In this document: one piece after another, positions 1-8,685 of the stretch | How the letters are laid out: each line of letters starts with the position of its first letter | Numbering within the stretch: position 1 is the first letter of the stretch | Source of the DNA: Spirosoma arboris | GTDB lineage: Bacteria; Bacteroidota; Bacteroidia; Cytophagales; Spirosomataceae | Length of the DNA stretch: 64,000 nucleotides | Reading direction: 5' to 3' | Assembly (NCBI RefSeq): GCF_009754945.1 | Contig: NZ_WPIN01000007.1 | Span: 1-64,000, forward strand | Made by a program: the position numbers and the translations under genes | Notes under the pieces: model-generated | What the model saw: the letters and a program-made list of their open reading frames with translations, nothing else | Told to the model about the DNA's origin: nothing | Database searches by the model: none

Positions 1-27
1 AATTATATTAGCCAACTAAGGTTTGTA

Positions 28-612
28 CTATTTGCCATACTGCTTAAATGGTAGCGTCCCCTCTATTTTGACCTTCTTTAAGTTAGGATCGTTTTTTATC
101 CAATGCGCTTGGTTTAATGGCCAATCATTCTCAGCTATATAAATAGTCTCACCTTTTGAGAGACTATTTGCTAGATCACTGATAAACGTGTCCATAAAGT
201 GAAAGAAGTTAGAAGCAATTGGTAGGGGATTTTTTTCAGCATTCATATCGATATAAACCACACTGTGGAAAGCCTCCCCTGGTTCCATCCACAAACAGAA
301 ATGTTCCTTTTGAGTGTTTCTCATAAAGGGTAAGGCAAAGGCGTATCGGTTATGTTCATGCCAAAACTCGCCCATGTAGGTATCAAAATCAATGCCTAAT
401 CTTCTGTTTTTAAATCCCAAAAAGCAGTAATCTAAGATAGACGCTCCGTTAGTAAACTTTAAGAACTCCAACAGATAAAGATTGAATTTATCCGGTATGC
501 GACCAATACCCTTCATTACCTTTAGATAACTCTCTTTAGTATGAGGATAAAGGATGACATCCTTTGGATACTGATAACTGAGTTGATTTAATCGCTCTAA
601 GATTTCTTCCAT
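28..612 (-). CDS. SMI1/KNR4 (SUKH) family protein
   Basis: Predicted cytoplasmic protein of 194 residues with no signal peptide or membrane segment. The middle holds a SUKH-like pattern: a small acidic alpha/beta fold with the hydrophobic run LYLLEFLKFTNGASI near residues 45-60 and the tail LPIASNFFHFMDTFISDL near residues 130-146. That tail matches the 'asSFaeFl' end of SMI1/KNR4 domains. Family members often act as immunity proteins against polymorphic toxins. No toxin gene is visible beside it, although the window ends 27 bases downstream of its stop. It may be an orphan or belong to a system outside the window. The family call is by pattern only. Confidence 0.6.
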   Translation of the reverse strand: MEEILERLNQLSYQYPKDVILYPHTKESYLKVMKGIGRIPDKFNLYLLEFLKFTNGASILDYCFLGFKNRRLGIDFDTYMGEFWHEHNRYAFALPFMRNTQKEHFCLWMEPGEAFHSVVYIDMNAEKNPLPIASNFFHFMDTFISDLANSLSKGETIYIAENDWPLNQAHWIKNDPNLKKVKIEGTLPFKQYGK

Positions 613-739
613 CCCAGCCTAGTTTGATTTTGTTATGAAAGCCCAAAAATGGTTAGATATACCGATAATGGCGAGCTGACAGGTTCCACCTGTTTCGTGA
701 CAATATAATGACCATTTGTATTAAAGAACCATCTTTCTT

Positions 740-1630
740 CCCTGTCGTACTTTTGAAAACGAACTATTCGGTAACAGCGAAATCACCCCTAACCAAGCCT
801 CAGAAATAATAGCTCAGATTTAAGGAGTAAACCCGGTTGTACCATTTGATGTAAGGGTAGTTGGTCACTACGCCCGACTGCGGATCGGTTATCGTCAAAA
901 ACCGCTGGCGGGCGGAAAGTAGCCCATGATAGTAACGCAGATCGGTAACCAAGTGACGACTCAAGCGGTAACCTAGTCCACCCATTAAGCCCGCATCCCA
1001 GAAACTGGTTGATGGGATATCGTGGTCAAAAGGTGGGGTGGTCTCATAGCGTTGATGGTTATAGAGCAGGCCACCCGCCTGCCCTCCTATCTCCAAAAAA
1101 AACGCTGACTGTTTGGGGCGCACCCGTAGCATCAGCGGCAAGGTGAGGTAATCGAGCGTGTAGGTTTGTTCGATGATCGCACTACCATCCGCTGCGATAC
1201 CGGCATGGTTGGCAAAGCCCTGCCGAGAATAAAGTAGGTGGCTCACTAAAGCGACCGCTGGCGAAAAACGTTTCTCCAGAGTAATACCTAGATTATAGCG
1301 CCATAGTAAATTGTGGTAGACATCTTTGGTTTTCACGTTTGCCGCATTGAGGCCCGTCGTTATTCCTACGCGAAGTGAATTAACAGATTGGCTACGGACG
1401 TTTAGTGAGCCAGTCAAGTATAGTCCTATGAAAGCACACAGCTTTAGTTTCATGACTCATCGTGTTTTATGTTTAGAAGCCAAAAGGTGGATCGATATAA
1501 CGATTAGCGGGGAGCTAATAGAATTAAGCAAACCAGCCCTATCTAGTTAAGATGACGATTGTTTGCGTTGTACTACGGCCATTATCCCCTGTCGTACTTT
1601 TCTTCCCAAGTAGGAAAAATTACCCCTGAC
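740..1630 (+). repeat. Diverged direct repeat flanking the barrel gene
   Basis: The 15-mer CCCTGTCGTACTTTT occurs at about 740-754 and again at about 1588-1602. Each copy is followed within 30-40 bases by a second shared block (AAATCACCCCTAAC near 779-792, AAATTACCCCTGAC near 1617-1630). The two copies bracket the outer-membrane barrel gene at 800-1453. The first copy contains TACTTTTG, which fits the Bacteroidota -7 promoter element, but no plus-strand gene starts soon after it. The repeat could be a promoter-containing duplication or the scar of an insertion. I cannot tell which. Confidence 0.45.
800..1453 (-). CDS. Outer-membrane beta-barrel protein, PorT-like
   Basis: A 217-residue protein with an N-terminal signal sequence (hydrophobic residues 4-17, likely cleavage after about residue 21, before QSVNSLRVGI). 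The rest alternates short amphipathic strands such as LRVGITTGLNAANV, LRYYHGLL and VYSLNLSYYF. It ends in an aromatic F, as expected of an outer-membrane barrel assembled by BAM. This resembles the PorT/OMP_b-brl_2 family common in Bacteroidota, whose members have mostly unknown roles. Length and strand pattern suit an eight-stranded barrel. It stands alone between two copies of a short intergenic repeat and no operon partner is visible. Confidence 0.7.
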   Translation of the reverse strand: MKLKLCAFIGLYLTGSLNVRSQSVNSLRVGITTGLNAANVKTKDVYHNLLWRYNLGITLEKRFSPAVALVSHLLYSRQGFANHAGIAADGSAIIEQTYTLDYLTLPLMLRVRPKQSAFFLEIGGQAGGLLYNHQRYETTPPFDHDIPSTSFWDAGLMGGLGYRLSRHLVTDLRYYHGLLSARQRFLTITDPQSGVVTNYPYIKWYNRVYSLNLSYYF

Positions 1631-1702
1631 TTTCTATCAGCATAGTTAATCTCAGCATGTTTTACACGCCTACAACGTTGATTCTATAAACAGTTGTTGA
1701 TA

Positions 1703-2224
1703 ATGATTAGATGTAGGAGCGTAGGTAGAGGTGCGATATTGTTAATGGTAATCTTTACCCATGTTTGGGCTCAGACAATAGCTCAGCCACCCATAAAACC
1801 CATTCATTGTCCACCTTTAGAAGAGCCTGCAAGGATAGAAAAAGTGGTTAATGGTGTACTATACGATGGCATTGATTCTACGGCTCTTCAGAAAGAAATT
1901 GATAGCACATACGCCCAGCTCAAAGGCCGCTGGTTTCTTTATCAACTACAAGGGGGATGGAGTGCGCCCAATCGAACAGATCGACAAATAACTATGACCA
2001 TTGATGAGCTTGGTCATGCCGTGATTGTCGAGCAGAATAAGCCGCTAGCCATTTTCCAGTTCAAACTACGTAGAGACTGGCAGTCGATTTACACGCCCAT
2101 TGTGGGCAGAAATCAATCCTTTTTTCTGGGTATGACTCGTGGACTTATTGTGGAGGTGTGCCAGGATACATTAGTATTAAATGAAGCCTTAGGTGATGGG
2201 CTAGAATATGTCTTTAAACGGTAA
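1703..2224 (+). CDS. Secreted protein of unknown function
   Basis: The open frame could begin at a TTG at 1694, but the ATG at 1703 gives a clean signal peptide (MIRCRSVGRGAILLMVIFTHVWAQ), so that start is preferred. The mature part, about 150 residues, is rich in charged and aromatic residues. Its segment LKGRWFLYQLQGGWSAP near residues 73-90 and the ending ALGDGLEYVFKR resemble lipocalin-like or DUF-type periplasmic proteins that measure ligand or cost in Bacteroidota. I do not recognise a named family. Export to the periplasm is well supported. It is convergent with the DUF4249 gene downstream. Confidence 0.6.
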   Translation: MIRCRSVGRGAILLMVIFTHVWAQTIAQPPIKPIHCPPLEEPARIEKVVNGVLYDGIDSTALQKEIDSTYAQLKGRWFLYQLQGGWSAPNRTDRQITMTIDELGHAVIVEQNKPLAIFQFKLRRDWQSIYTPIVGRNQSFFLGMTRGLIVEVCQDTLVLNEALGDGLEYVFKR

Positions 2225-2303
2225 ACTGGTTGTTAGTTGCTAGACAAGTAGCCTACACGCACGGAGAATTTCCGCAACGACCAGACCCCGTATAAACTGG
2301 ATG

Positions 2304-3626
2304 TCAATCTCGCCAGCCTTCCGGTTTATAAGGGGTTTTAGTATCGCTAGATACGCAAAGAGCTGTCGGGGGACGATCATTGTTGGGCCATAACCTAACC
2401 GGAGGCTCAAAATTACCATTGACATTGTAGGGCGGGGCAGGCTCAGGAAAAGGCCGACGCTGATTGAGTGCATAGAATAAATCGTCGCCAATATTGTTAT
2501 GAGGCCCGGAAGGGTCCAAAGCTCCATAGGGTATGCCTTCCGTGTCTTTTCGATCTAACCAGTGGTGACCAATCGAAACGGCTGAGACGCTAAAGTAGCC
2601 CGCTACGCCTTCCCTTGGGTTAGCTTTATTGTGTACGTTTCCCGCTAACGCTGTGGGTGGTGTATCAGCTAGACCGCCTGTGTTCTGCGTCTGATCCTGG
2701 AAAAGTTTATAGTATCGATAGGCGTCCTTGGTCAACGACAGTTGGCGAATATCCACCAGGCAGGGGGCATGTTGGTAAAAGGGAATCTGGGCAACTTTCC
2801 GTCTAGTAAGTAGACCGCCGTTACTATATTGATCATCGAAGACATTGAGGATATAGCTGTGTAGAATTTCCCAACAGTCGGACCGGCATTGGTAGTCAAA
2901 ATGCCAATCGCCACTGGGTACGTTAGGCGCATTATAATCATTCATGCCCGGGGGTGGGGTAAAACAATCTTCATAGAGGTCATTACCCGTGACAAAATAA
3001 TAGTAGTTCAGATAGGTATGGGGCAAGACTTTGTGAACGGCGTATACACCCTGTTGACAGGTTCGACACCAGTATTGCTTTTCATAGAGCGTCCAGGTCC
3101 ATTGATAATAATTAGACTGATCGGCGGGGTCCTGGGTATCAATGTAAATATCATGTCCAGCGGTGAAGCCCCCCAGTTGATTAGGCGCTAAACTTTGGGG
3201 ATTGAACTGCGCATTGGTTTGTCTGATCAAAGGCACCGGTTGCATAACCTGCTGAGTCGATACGTACTCCGTACCGTCGCTGAGGGTAAGGTGTAGTTGA
3301 TAGGCATGGCCCACTTGGCCCTTAAAATCGCTGGGTAGTTGATAGTGCCCAGCGATGGTCTCCTGGGCAGGGATCACCACGGCGGAGTCCATGACAACTT
3401 CGACCGTGGCTTTGGTCAGTGGTACATTCCCAAATCGACCCGTCAGTCGGTCGGCAGTGGAGCGATTGATTTGAATAATTTGGGGTTCTGCTAGATTTGT
3501 AATGGTGCCATCGACCACCATGATATCCACCGTGCCGCGCAGGATCAGCTCTTCAGGATCAACGCAAGCCAGTGGTAAGACACCAGCTACCAGACATGTG
3601 AATAAACGTGCTGTGACCGAGCGCAT
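2304..3626 (-). CDS. DUF4249 family lipoprotein
   Basis: A 440-residue lipoprotein. The signal ends in LPLAC at about residues 17-21, a lipobox, so the mature protein starts at the Cys before VDPEELI. The next stretch, RGTVDIMVVDGTITNLAEPQ followed by INRS and later VEVVMDS and GHYQLPSDFKGQVGHAYQLHL, is the typical start of DUF4249, an Ig-like fold found in Bacteroidota outer-membrane lipoproteins. The family often sits beside TonB-dependent receptors, but none is visible here. Several Cys pairs (QYWCRTCQQG, DYQCRSDCWEI) suggest disulfides in the mature periplasmic or surface domain. Function unknown. Confidence 0.75.
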   Translation of the reverse strand: MRSVTARLFTCLVAGVLPLACVDPEELILRGTVDIMVVDGTITNLAEPQIIQINRSTADRLTGRFGNVPLTKATVEVVMDSAVVIPAQETIAGHYQLPSDFKGQVGHAYQLHLTLSDGTEYVSTQQVMQPVPLIRQTNAQFNPQSLAPNQLGGFTAGHDIYIDTQDPADQSNYYQWTWTLYEKQYWCRTCQQGVYAVHKVLPHTYLNYYYFVTGNDLYEDCFTPPPGMNDYNAPNVPSGDWHFDYQCRSDCWEILHSYILNVFDDQYSNGGLLTRRKVAQIPFYQHAPCLVDIRQLSLTKDAYRYYKLFQDQTQNTGGLADTPPTALAGNVHNKANPREGVAGYFSVSAVSIGHHWLDRKDTEGIPYGALDPSGPHNNIGDDLFYALNQRRPFPEPAPPYNVNGNFEPPVRLWPNNDRPPTALCVSSDTKTPYKPEGWRD

Positions 3627-3843
3627 GAATAGCCTAAGTTGAGTAGCGTAAAACCACCTCAGCGGGCGAATTTACTCACATGGTTGTCTCTAGAAGCAAC
3701 CTAGATCATGTCGGTAGTTTGTGGCTAACCCTAACCCGAGGCTTTGGGGTGGCTTACAGCAGACTCGCCGCCTTTTTGCGGTAGGCTTTCAGGCTGCTTT
3801 ACTTTACATAACATTTACTTCTATAACAGCGAGCAAATTAATT

Positions 3844-4407
3844 GTGATCTCCATCAGAAGACTTAGTACGTTCACATCCGAACACCAAAAGGCACTTGGC
3901 AATACAGGTTATACGTCCTACTATAGTTACCAAGTTGATAAAACAATAGGCGTGAACACGCTGGTGATTAGCATCCAACGATATAAACTTGAGAAGCCTT
4001 ATATTAAACGATGGCCTGTTGATCAAGCAACGATAGCTCACTATCATAAGGTCGTTGCTCAGGGGTATTCTTGGGCTAGTTTCGACCAAAACAGCCTAGT
4101 CGGAGTGATGATTGTCGAGAAACGAGAGTGGAATAATTCATTCTGGATTGACTATATTGAGGTTGTCGAATCCTATCAAGGCAGAGGAATTGGAAGCCAA
4201 TTAGTAGCTAAGCTTGTTGGAGAAGCCCAGAAAGAGCACGTTCGAATCATTACTCTTGAAACTCAGAACACCAACGGGGACGCTATTGATTTTTATCAAC
4301 GAAATGGTTTTGAAATTGACGGTCTGAATACGACTTTATATGATTCCGAGCACGGAGAGGAAATTGCTATTTTTTTGAGCAAACAGATTGAATTTTTCCA
4401 TAAATAG
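3844..4407 (+). CDS. GNAT N-acetyltransferase
   Basis: The open frame extends up to 3721, but the first 40 residues do not look coding. A GTG at 3844 gives a natural start (residues ISIRRLSTFTSEHQ), a common beginning for this fold, so I trimmed there to 187 residues. The acetyl-CoA pyrophosphate loop is QGRGIGSQL, preceded by the strand IDYIEVVESY and followed by IITLETQNTNGDAIDFYQRNGF. The latter pattern (LETQN.N..A..FY...GF) is shared with streptothricin acetyltransferases, though also with other GNATs. The substrate is therefore open; a drug-modifying role is possible but unproven. It stands alone, divergent from DUF4249. Confidence 0.75.
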   Translation: MISIRRLSTFTSEHQKALGNTGYTSYYSYQVDKTIGVNTLVISIQRYKLEKPYIKRWPVDQATIAHYHKVVAQGYSWASFDQNSLVGVMIVEKREWNNSFWIDYIEVVESYQGRGIGSQLVAKLVGEAQKEHVRIITLETQNTNGDAIDFYQRNGFEIDGLNTTLYDSEHGEEIAIFLSKQIEFFHK

Positions 4408-4806
4408 GAAGACTCTGCAAGTAACCCCCATTGCCCAGGAGTGGAAATGATTCCTAGAAGTCATGGGAAGGTTAACTATAACATAGTTAGCAAGATGTTG
4501 TAAACCGAATTGGGTGCTTATTCTGAGTGGCTACCCAGCTTTAAGCATTCTGTCCTTACTAAGCGGTCTGTGGGCTGACCGTTTGTCTGGTATCCAATGG
4601 CGAACAAATACCCGTTATTTGATTAATTTCTGCTGTAGGCAGGTAATCATAGTAGGTGATTGTCTGTCCTGGTTTATATGTCTTAACCGTCCTGTGTCGT
4701 TGCTCAATTGCCTATTTTTTTGTTGTTTCGCAACATCCCTGTTTCAGTTGATGCCTGGTTGGTTAACAGGCGTTAACGTTTGACCATCAAGCAACCACAT
4801 AACCCC
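4408..4806 (+). other. Intergenic region, nothing identified
   Basis: About 400 bases between the acetyltransferase and the PAS gene. One open frame crosses it (4514-4783), but its product is Leu/Cys/Phe-rich without a fold, and no start signal is convincing. I see no clear terminator or promoter consensus. It presumably carries the promoter of the signalling block that follows. Confidence 0.5.
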
Positions 4807-5349
4807 ATGCACTCTCCTCTCCAGGCGATGCCAGGCAATGCCCCCCACGAGCTGTTTCCCCACACCTGGCTAGCGTCCGAGCCCATCCGAACGTTAATTA
4901 ATACCGCCCCCTTGGGACTGGCCTTACTCCAGAGCCTGCGGAATGAAACCGGGCAAATCACCGATTTTTCCTATCAGCTGGTCAACCCCATGCTCTGCGC
5001 GCTGACCAATCATCCTCCGGAAGATTTACTAAGTCAGCCCCTAACGGTCCTAAGTCCGGATGTGATCAAGACGGGTATGCTAGATAGATTAATTCAGGTC
5101 GTAAATACCGGCAAACCAGACCAGCATGTGGAGGAGTACCAACTGGACGGGAACGTTAGTCACTATGATCAACTTTACTTGACATCAGGTGATGGCGTAT
5201 TGATGCTGACCCAGGATATTACTTTTAGCCCCCTTTCGGCGGTCGAACGTGGACAACAGACGGCGTTGCTTGACGCTATTGCGAACCGGGAATCTGTCGA
5301 TAGCATCCGGGATAAGTTGCTGGTCTTACTGAGTGGGCAGATGAGGTAA
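4807..5349 (+). CDS. PAS-domain protein without output domain
   Basis: The frame can start at a TTG at 4780, but the ATG at 4807 gives a product of 180 residues and is preferred. Residues about 30-140 read as a PAS fold: LINTAPLGLALLQSL opens the domain, FSYQLVNPMLCALTNHPPEDLLSQPL is the usual 'N..L....G...eellG' section, and VSHYDQLYLTSGDGVLMLTQDIT is the final strand pair. A coiled tail (AVERGQQTALLDAIANRESVDSIRDKLLVLLSGQ) follows and then the protein stops, with no kinase or cyclase domain. It sits 156 bases upstream of a histidine kinase that lacks any sensor domain, so it may be the detached sensor. A truncated relic of a longer kinase is the alternative. Confidence 0.6.
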   Translation: MHSPLQAMPGNAPHELFPHTWLASEPIRTLINTAPLGLALLQSLRNETGQITDFSYQLVNPMLCALTNHPPEDLLSQPLTVLSPDVIKTGMLDRLIQVVNTGKPDQHVEEYQLDGNVSHYDQLYLTSGDGVLMLTQDITFSPLSAVERGQQTALLDAIANRESVDSIRDKLLVLLSGQMR

Positions 5350-5505
5350 GGACTACTGCATTTCATCTGTCGATCAGCATCATATACTAGGTTGATGGGC
5401 ATCATAAAGAAATCACCAAAGAAGTAGCACCTTTGCGTGGACCACTCCAGCCCGGATTAGCTATAGGTAGTCATCGAAGCAGTCTATTGATTCTCACAAG
5501 CACCC

Positions 5506-6408
5506 ATGAATGAAACACCATCGGATCAACCAGACGAGCGCCCAGCCACCACGCCCAATCCCGTGCCAGTGGATCAGAACCTGACTCAACAACTGGCTGA
5601 TTGTCAGCAGCAACTTCAGCACGTGAAGATAACTCTCGCTGAAGCCCAGCGCGTATTGGCTCAGCATCGCCGGCTAGAAGATGAACGAAATCGGCTGCTG
5701 GAGCAAGAGCGCCAACTCAATGAATTAAAGTCCAACTTTGTCCTGCTGGCTTCCCATGAATTTCGTACACCTATGATGACCATTCTCTCTTCGGCTTCGC
5801 TGATTGGCCGCTATACGAGCCCGGTAGACGTCGATAAACGGGAGCGGCACGTACAACGAATCAAAACAGCCGTGGGTAGTCTGACCAGTATGCTCAATGA
5901 CTTTCTAGCCATCAGTCAGATGGATCAACAGGCGCTGACCGCTCATCCTCAGCCCCTGGAGATCATCCCCTTTTGTCGGGAGGTGATCACCGACGCCCAA
6001 GTGCTGGCCCGCCCTCGTCAACGGTTCCAGTACCAGCATACCAATGGGCCCATCAAATTCCTACAAGATGGTCAATTGATTAAGCCAATTTTACTCAATC
6101 TACTAACCAATGCCAGCAAATATTCAGCGGAGGACGCCGATATTTATCTAACCACGACGACTCATGGGAGCCAGCTCCAGATCACGGTTACCGATCAGGG
6201 CATTGGCATTCCAGATACAGATAAAGATAAACTATTTATTAACTTCTTTCGAGGGCGAAATGCCATCCACGTCCAGGGCACGGGTTTGGGGCTTTACCTG
6301 GTTAAACGCTACGTGGATCTGCTGGAGGGCTCGATTTCTTTCACCAGCCAAGTAGGCGAAGGAACCATCTTTTCTGTTCAACTCCCGATAACGCCTTTGC
6401 CGCAATGA
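5506..6408 (+). CDS. Soluble sensor histidine kinase
   Basis: A 300-residue kinase with no membrane segment and no PAS or GAF domain. Residues 25-78 form a coiled coil. The HisKA motif is SHEFRTPM with His84 as the phospho-acceptor. The ATPase domain shows the N box LLNLLTNASKYS (Asn202), the G1 box TDQGIGIPD (Asp230) and the G2 box GTGLGLYLVKRYV (about 258-270). The last codon overlaps the start of the response regulator (ATGA), so the two are translationally coupled cognates. The input must come from a partner, plausibly the PAS protein upstream or another receptor. Confidence 0.9.
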   Translation: MNETPSDQPDERPATTPNPVPVDQNLTQQLADCQQQLQHVKITLAEAQRVLAQHRRLEDERNRLLEQERQLNELKSNFVLLASHEFRTPMMTILSSASLIGRYTSPVDVDKRERHVQRIKTAVGSLTSMLNDFLAISQMDQQALTAHPQPLEIIPFCREVITDAQVLARPRQRFQYQHTNGPIKFLQDGQLIKPILLNLLTNASKYSAEDADIYLTTTTHGSQLQITVTDQGIGIPDTDKDKLFINFFRGRNAIHVQGTGLGLYLVKRYVDLLEGSISFTSQVGEGTIFSVQLPITPLPQ

Positions 6409-7484
6409 AAACGATTCTGGTTATTGAAGACAAGACAGAGGTCCGCGAGAACCTGGCCGAGATACTGGAACTGGCCCAGTATCGAGTCATTCAGGCCGCC
6501 GATGGCAGAAAGGGCGTTGAACTAGCCCGCTCAGACCGCCCGGATTTAATTCTGTGCGATATTATGATGCCTGAATTGGATGGCTACGGTGTTTTGCATA
6601 TCCTGGGGAAAGACCCCGATACGGCTGGGATTCCCTTTATTTTTCTGACTGCCCGGATCGACCCGGCTCAGATTCGCAGCGGCATGAACCTGGGCGCGGA
6701 TGACTACTTAACCAAACCCATCGACGATGTGGATCTGCTACACGCGGTCGAACTGCGTCTGAAAAAAAGCCAGCAAAGTCGCTCCCAATCCACCATAGAC
6801 GGCCTAGCGGGACTGTTGGAAGCTCTGCAACAGCCAGCCGGTACTTCCTATCCCTGCGTTCGGTTTGCCAAAAAACAGCTCCTGTATGCGGAAGGCAACG
6901 GCCCGATGGCGCTCTATTTTATCCAGTATGGACAACTAAAACGGGTCAAAACCGATCCCCAGGGTAACACACTCATCACGGCTCTATCGAAGGGAGGAGA
7001 TTTCGTTGGCCTGGCTGCGTTGCTGCTAAACATGCCTTATACCGAATCGGCCGAACTGTTGACCGACGCTCAGGTGTGTACCCTGCCTAAGGCGGAGTTT
7101 CTAAGGCTATTGACGAGTCATCCTGACATAGCCGCCTATTTCATGCGGTTGCTGGCCATTGAGCTGACCCAGCGCGATGAGCGTTTGTTGCTGCTGGCCT
7201 ACCAACCAGTGCGCAAACGGGTCGCCGAGGCCTTACTGCTGGTTCAGCGTACTTTTTATTCCCCTGCCGACGCGGTGGGTACTGACCAGCTTCCGCCAAG
7301 TCAGCTGTCTCTGACGAATCCCGCCATGAGTTTATCGCGGGAAAACTGGTCTCAACTGGTGGGGGCCTCTCCCGAGACGGTCATTCGGGTTCTGGGCGAT
7401 CTGCGGACGGAAGGAATGCTGGAACTATCGGGTAGTCAGATCACCCTGCTGGATAGCGACCGACTGGCCCGGCTGAAACATTGA
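6405..7484 (+). CDS. Response regulator with cNMP-binding and Crp-type HTH domains
   Basis: A 359-residue three-domain regulator. The receiver domain (1-120) has the acidic pair in VIEDK, phospho-acceptor Asp52 in LCDIMMPELDG, Thr82 and Lys104 in TKPID. Residues about 145-250 are a cyclic-nucleotide-binding-type beta-barrel (LLYAEGNGPMALYFIQYGQLKRVKT, then GDFVGLAALL). Residues about 260-355 are a Crp/Fnr winged helix (RENWSQLVGASPETVIRVLGDL). Phosphorylation and possibly a small ligand would both feed into DNA binding. It overlaps the kinase gene by four bases. The next gene, a fatty acid desaturase, begins about 110 bases downstream in the same direction and is a natural target candidate, which is inference only. 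Confidence 0.9.
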   Translation: MKTILVIEDKTEVRENLAEILELAQYRVIQAADGRKGVELARSDRPDLILCDIMMPELDGYGVLHILGKDPDTAGIPFIFLTARIDPAQIRSGMNLGADDYLTKPIDDVDLLHAVELRLKKSQQSRSQSTIDGLAGLLEALQQPAGTSYPCVRFAKKQLLYAEGNGPMALYFIQYGQLKRVKTDPQGNTLITALSKGGDFVGLAALLLNMPYTESAELLTDAQVCTLPKAEFLRLLTSHPDIAAYFMRLLAIELTQRDERLLLLAYQPVRKRVAEALLLVQRTFYSPADAVGTDQLPPSQLSLTNPAMSLSRENWSQLVGASPETVIRVLGDLRTEGMLELSGSQITLLDSDRLARLKH

Positions 7485-7593
7485 CCCCCATCAAGCCGGC
7501 AGATGACGGCCATCAAGATTTGTGTTGTTCTCCATCGCTCTCCGCGGCATGGGCATCATTGGGTGGGCGACCGAATCAGGCGACCTTTGTGGT

Positions 7594-8685
7594 ATGATAC
7601 AGCCAACGCCAACCCTCAAATTTAAACCCATCCAACCATCCCCTTTTTTTGCCATCACTCGGCAGCGGGTGGATGCCTACTTTAGCCAGCATGGTCTTTC
7701 TCCTCACGCCAATGGGGCCATGTGGGTAAAAGCACTCTTCTTTTTAGGCGGGTACGTACTTCTCTACGGACTGATTCTGTCCAATCAATTTGGGTCCTGG
7801 ACCATGCTAAGTCTAGCGGCAGGACTGGGTATTTGCATCGCCTGCATTGGCTTCAATGTCTCCCATGATGCGCTGCACGGCGCGTTTTCATCTCGTAGCT
7901 GGGTGAACCGGCTCTTGGGGGGAAGTTTTTACCTACTAGGTGCTAACCCCTACGTTTGGAAGCTAACCCACAACATTGTTCATCATACCTATACCAATAT
8001 ATCGGGGCACGATGAAGATATCGAGGTGGCCCCAGGGCTGGTGCGTCTGGATGCCCAGGACACGCTGCATCCCTGGCATCGCTACCAACAATGGTATACA
8101 TTCCCTTTGTATACTCTGGCCTCGCTGTCGTGGGTACTACGCAAGGATTACGTCAAGTTCTTCAAACGCCAGATTGGTCAGCAGGCCCCCGCATCTCATC
8201 CCCGGTCTGAGTATGTCAAATTATTTGTCTCCAAAACCCTATACTATATTTGTTTTCTGCTCCTACCGGCTTTGGTGCTGGATCTGAGCTGGTGGCAGGT
8301 TGGCGTCGGTTTTTTAGTGATGCACTTAACGGAAGGTCTCGTATTAGGTTTGATCTTCCAACTGGCACATGCGGTGGAAGGGACTTCCTATCCGGTTCCC
8401 GATGCGACGGGTAACATTCAGGAAGCCTGGGCAGTCCATCAATTGTATACGACGGCCAATTTTGCGCCCCGCTCGGCCCTAGCAGCCTTTATCTGTGGGG
8501 GCTTGAACCGACAGATTGAACATCATTTATTTCCCAAAATCTGCCACATTCATTATCCGGCAATTAGTGCAATTGTCAAGCGGACCGCTGCCGAATGCAA
8601 TCTTCCCTATCTGGAAAATCGCAGCTTTGGCTCGGCGCTTGCTTCCCACTTCCGCTTATTAAAGAAATTAGGGCGAGTCACCTAG
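7594..8685 (+). CDS. Membrane fatty acid (acyl-CoA/acyl-lipid) desaturase, front-end type
   Basis: The frame is open from 7522, but the ATG at 7594 (MIQPTPTLKF) suits the family, giving 363 residues. The three histidine boxes of membrane di-iron desaturases are present: HDALHG (from His91), HNIVHH (from His126) and QIEHHLF near residue 303. Gln in place of the first His of the last box is typical of front-end (delta-5/6 type) desaturases, although no cytochrome b5 domain is fused. Hydrophobic segments lie near 45-63, 71-88 and 230-280. The enzyme introduces a double bond into membrane lipid acyl chains using electrons from a separate donor. It follows a two-component pair, which suggests control of membrane fluidity, but that link is not shown. 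Confidence 0.88.
   Translation: MIQPTPTLKFKPIQPSPFFAITRQRVDAYFSQHGLSPHANGAMWVKALFFLGGYVLLYGLILSNQFGSWTMLSLAAGLGICIACIGFNVSHDALHGAFSSRSWVNRLLGGSFYLLGANPYVWKLTHNIVHHTYTNISGHDEDIEVAPGLVRLDAQDTLHPWHRYQQWYTFPLYTLASLSWVLRKDYVKFFKRQIGQQAPASHPRSEYVKLFVSKTLYYICFLLLPALVLDLSWWQVGVGFLVMHLTEGLVLGLIFQLAHAVEGTSYPVPDATGNIQEAWAVHQLYTTANFAPRSALAAFICGGLNRQIEHHLFPKICHIHYPAISAIVKRTAAECNLPYLENRSFGSALASHFRLLKKLGRVT

Noticed and set aside
3721..3843. N-terminal extension of the GNAT frame
   Set aside because: The first 40 residues lack acetyltransferase features and the family-like start is at the GTG at 3844.
4514..4783. 89-residue open frame before the PAS gene
   Set aside because: Leu/Cys/Phe-rich with no signal or fold, running into the PAS gene's upstream region.
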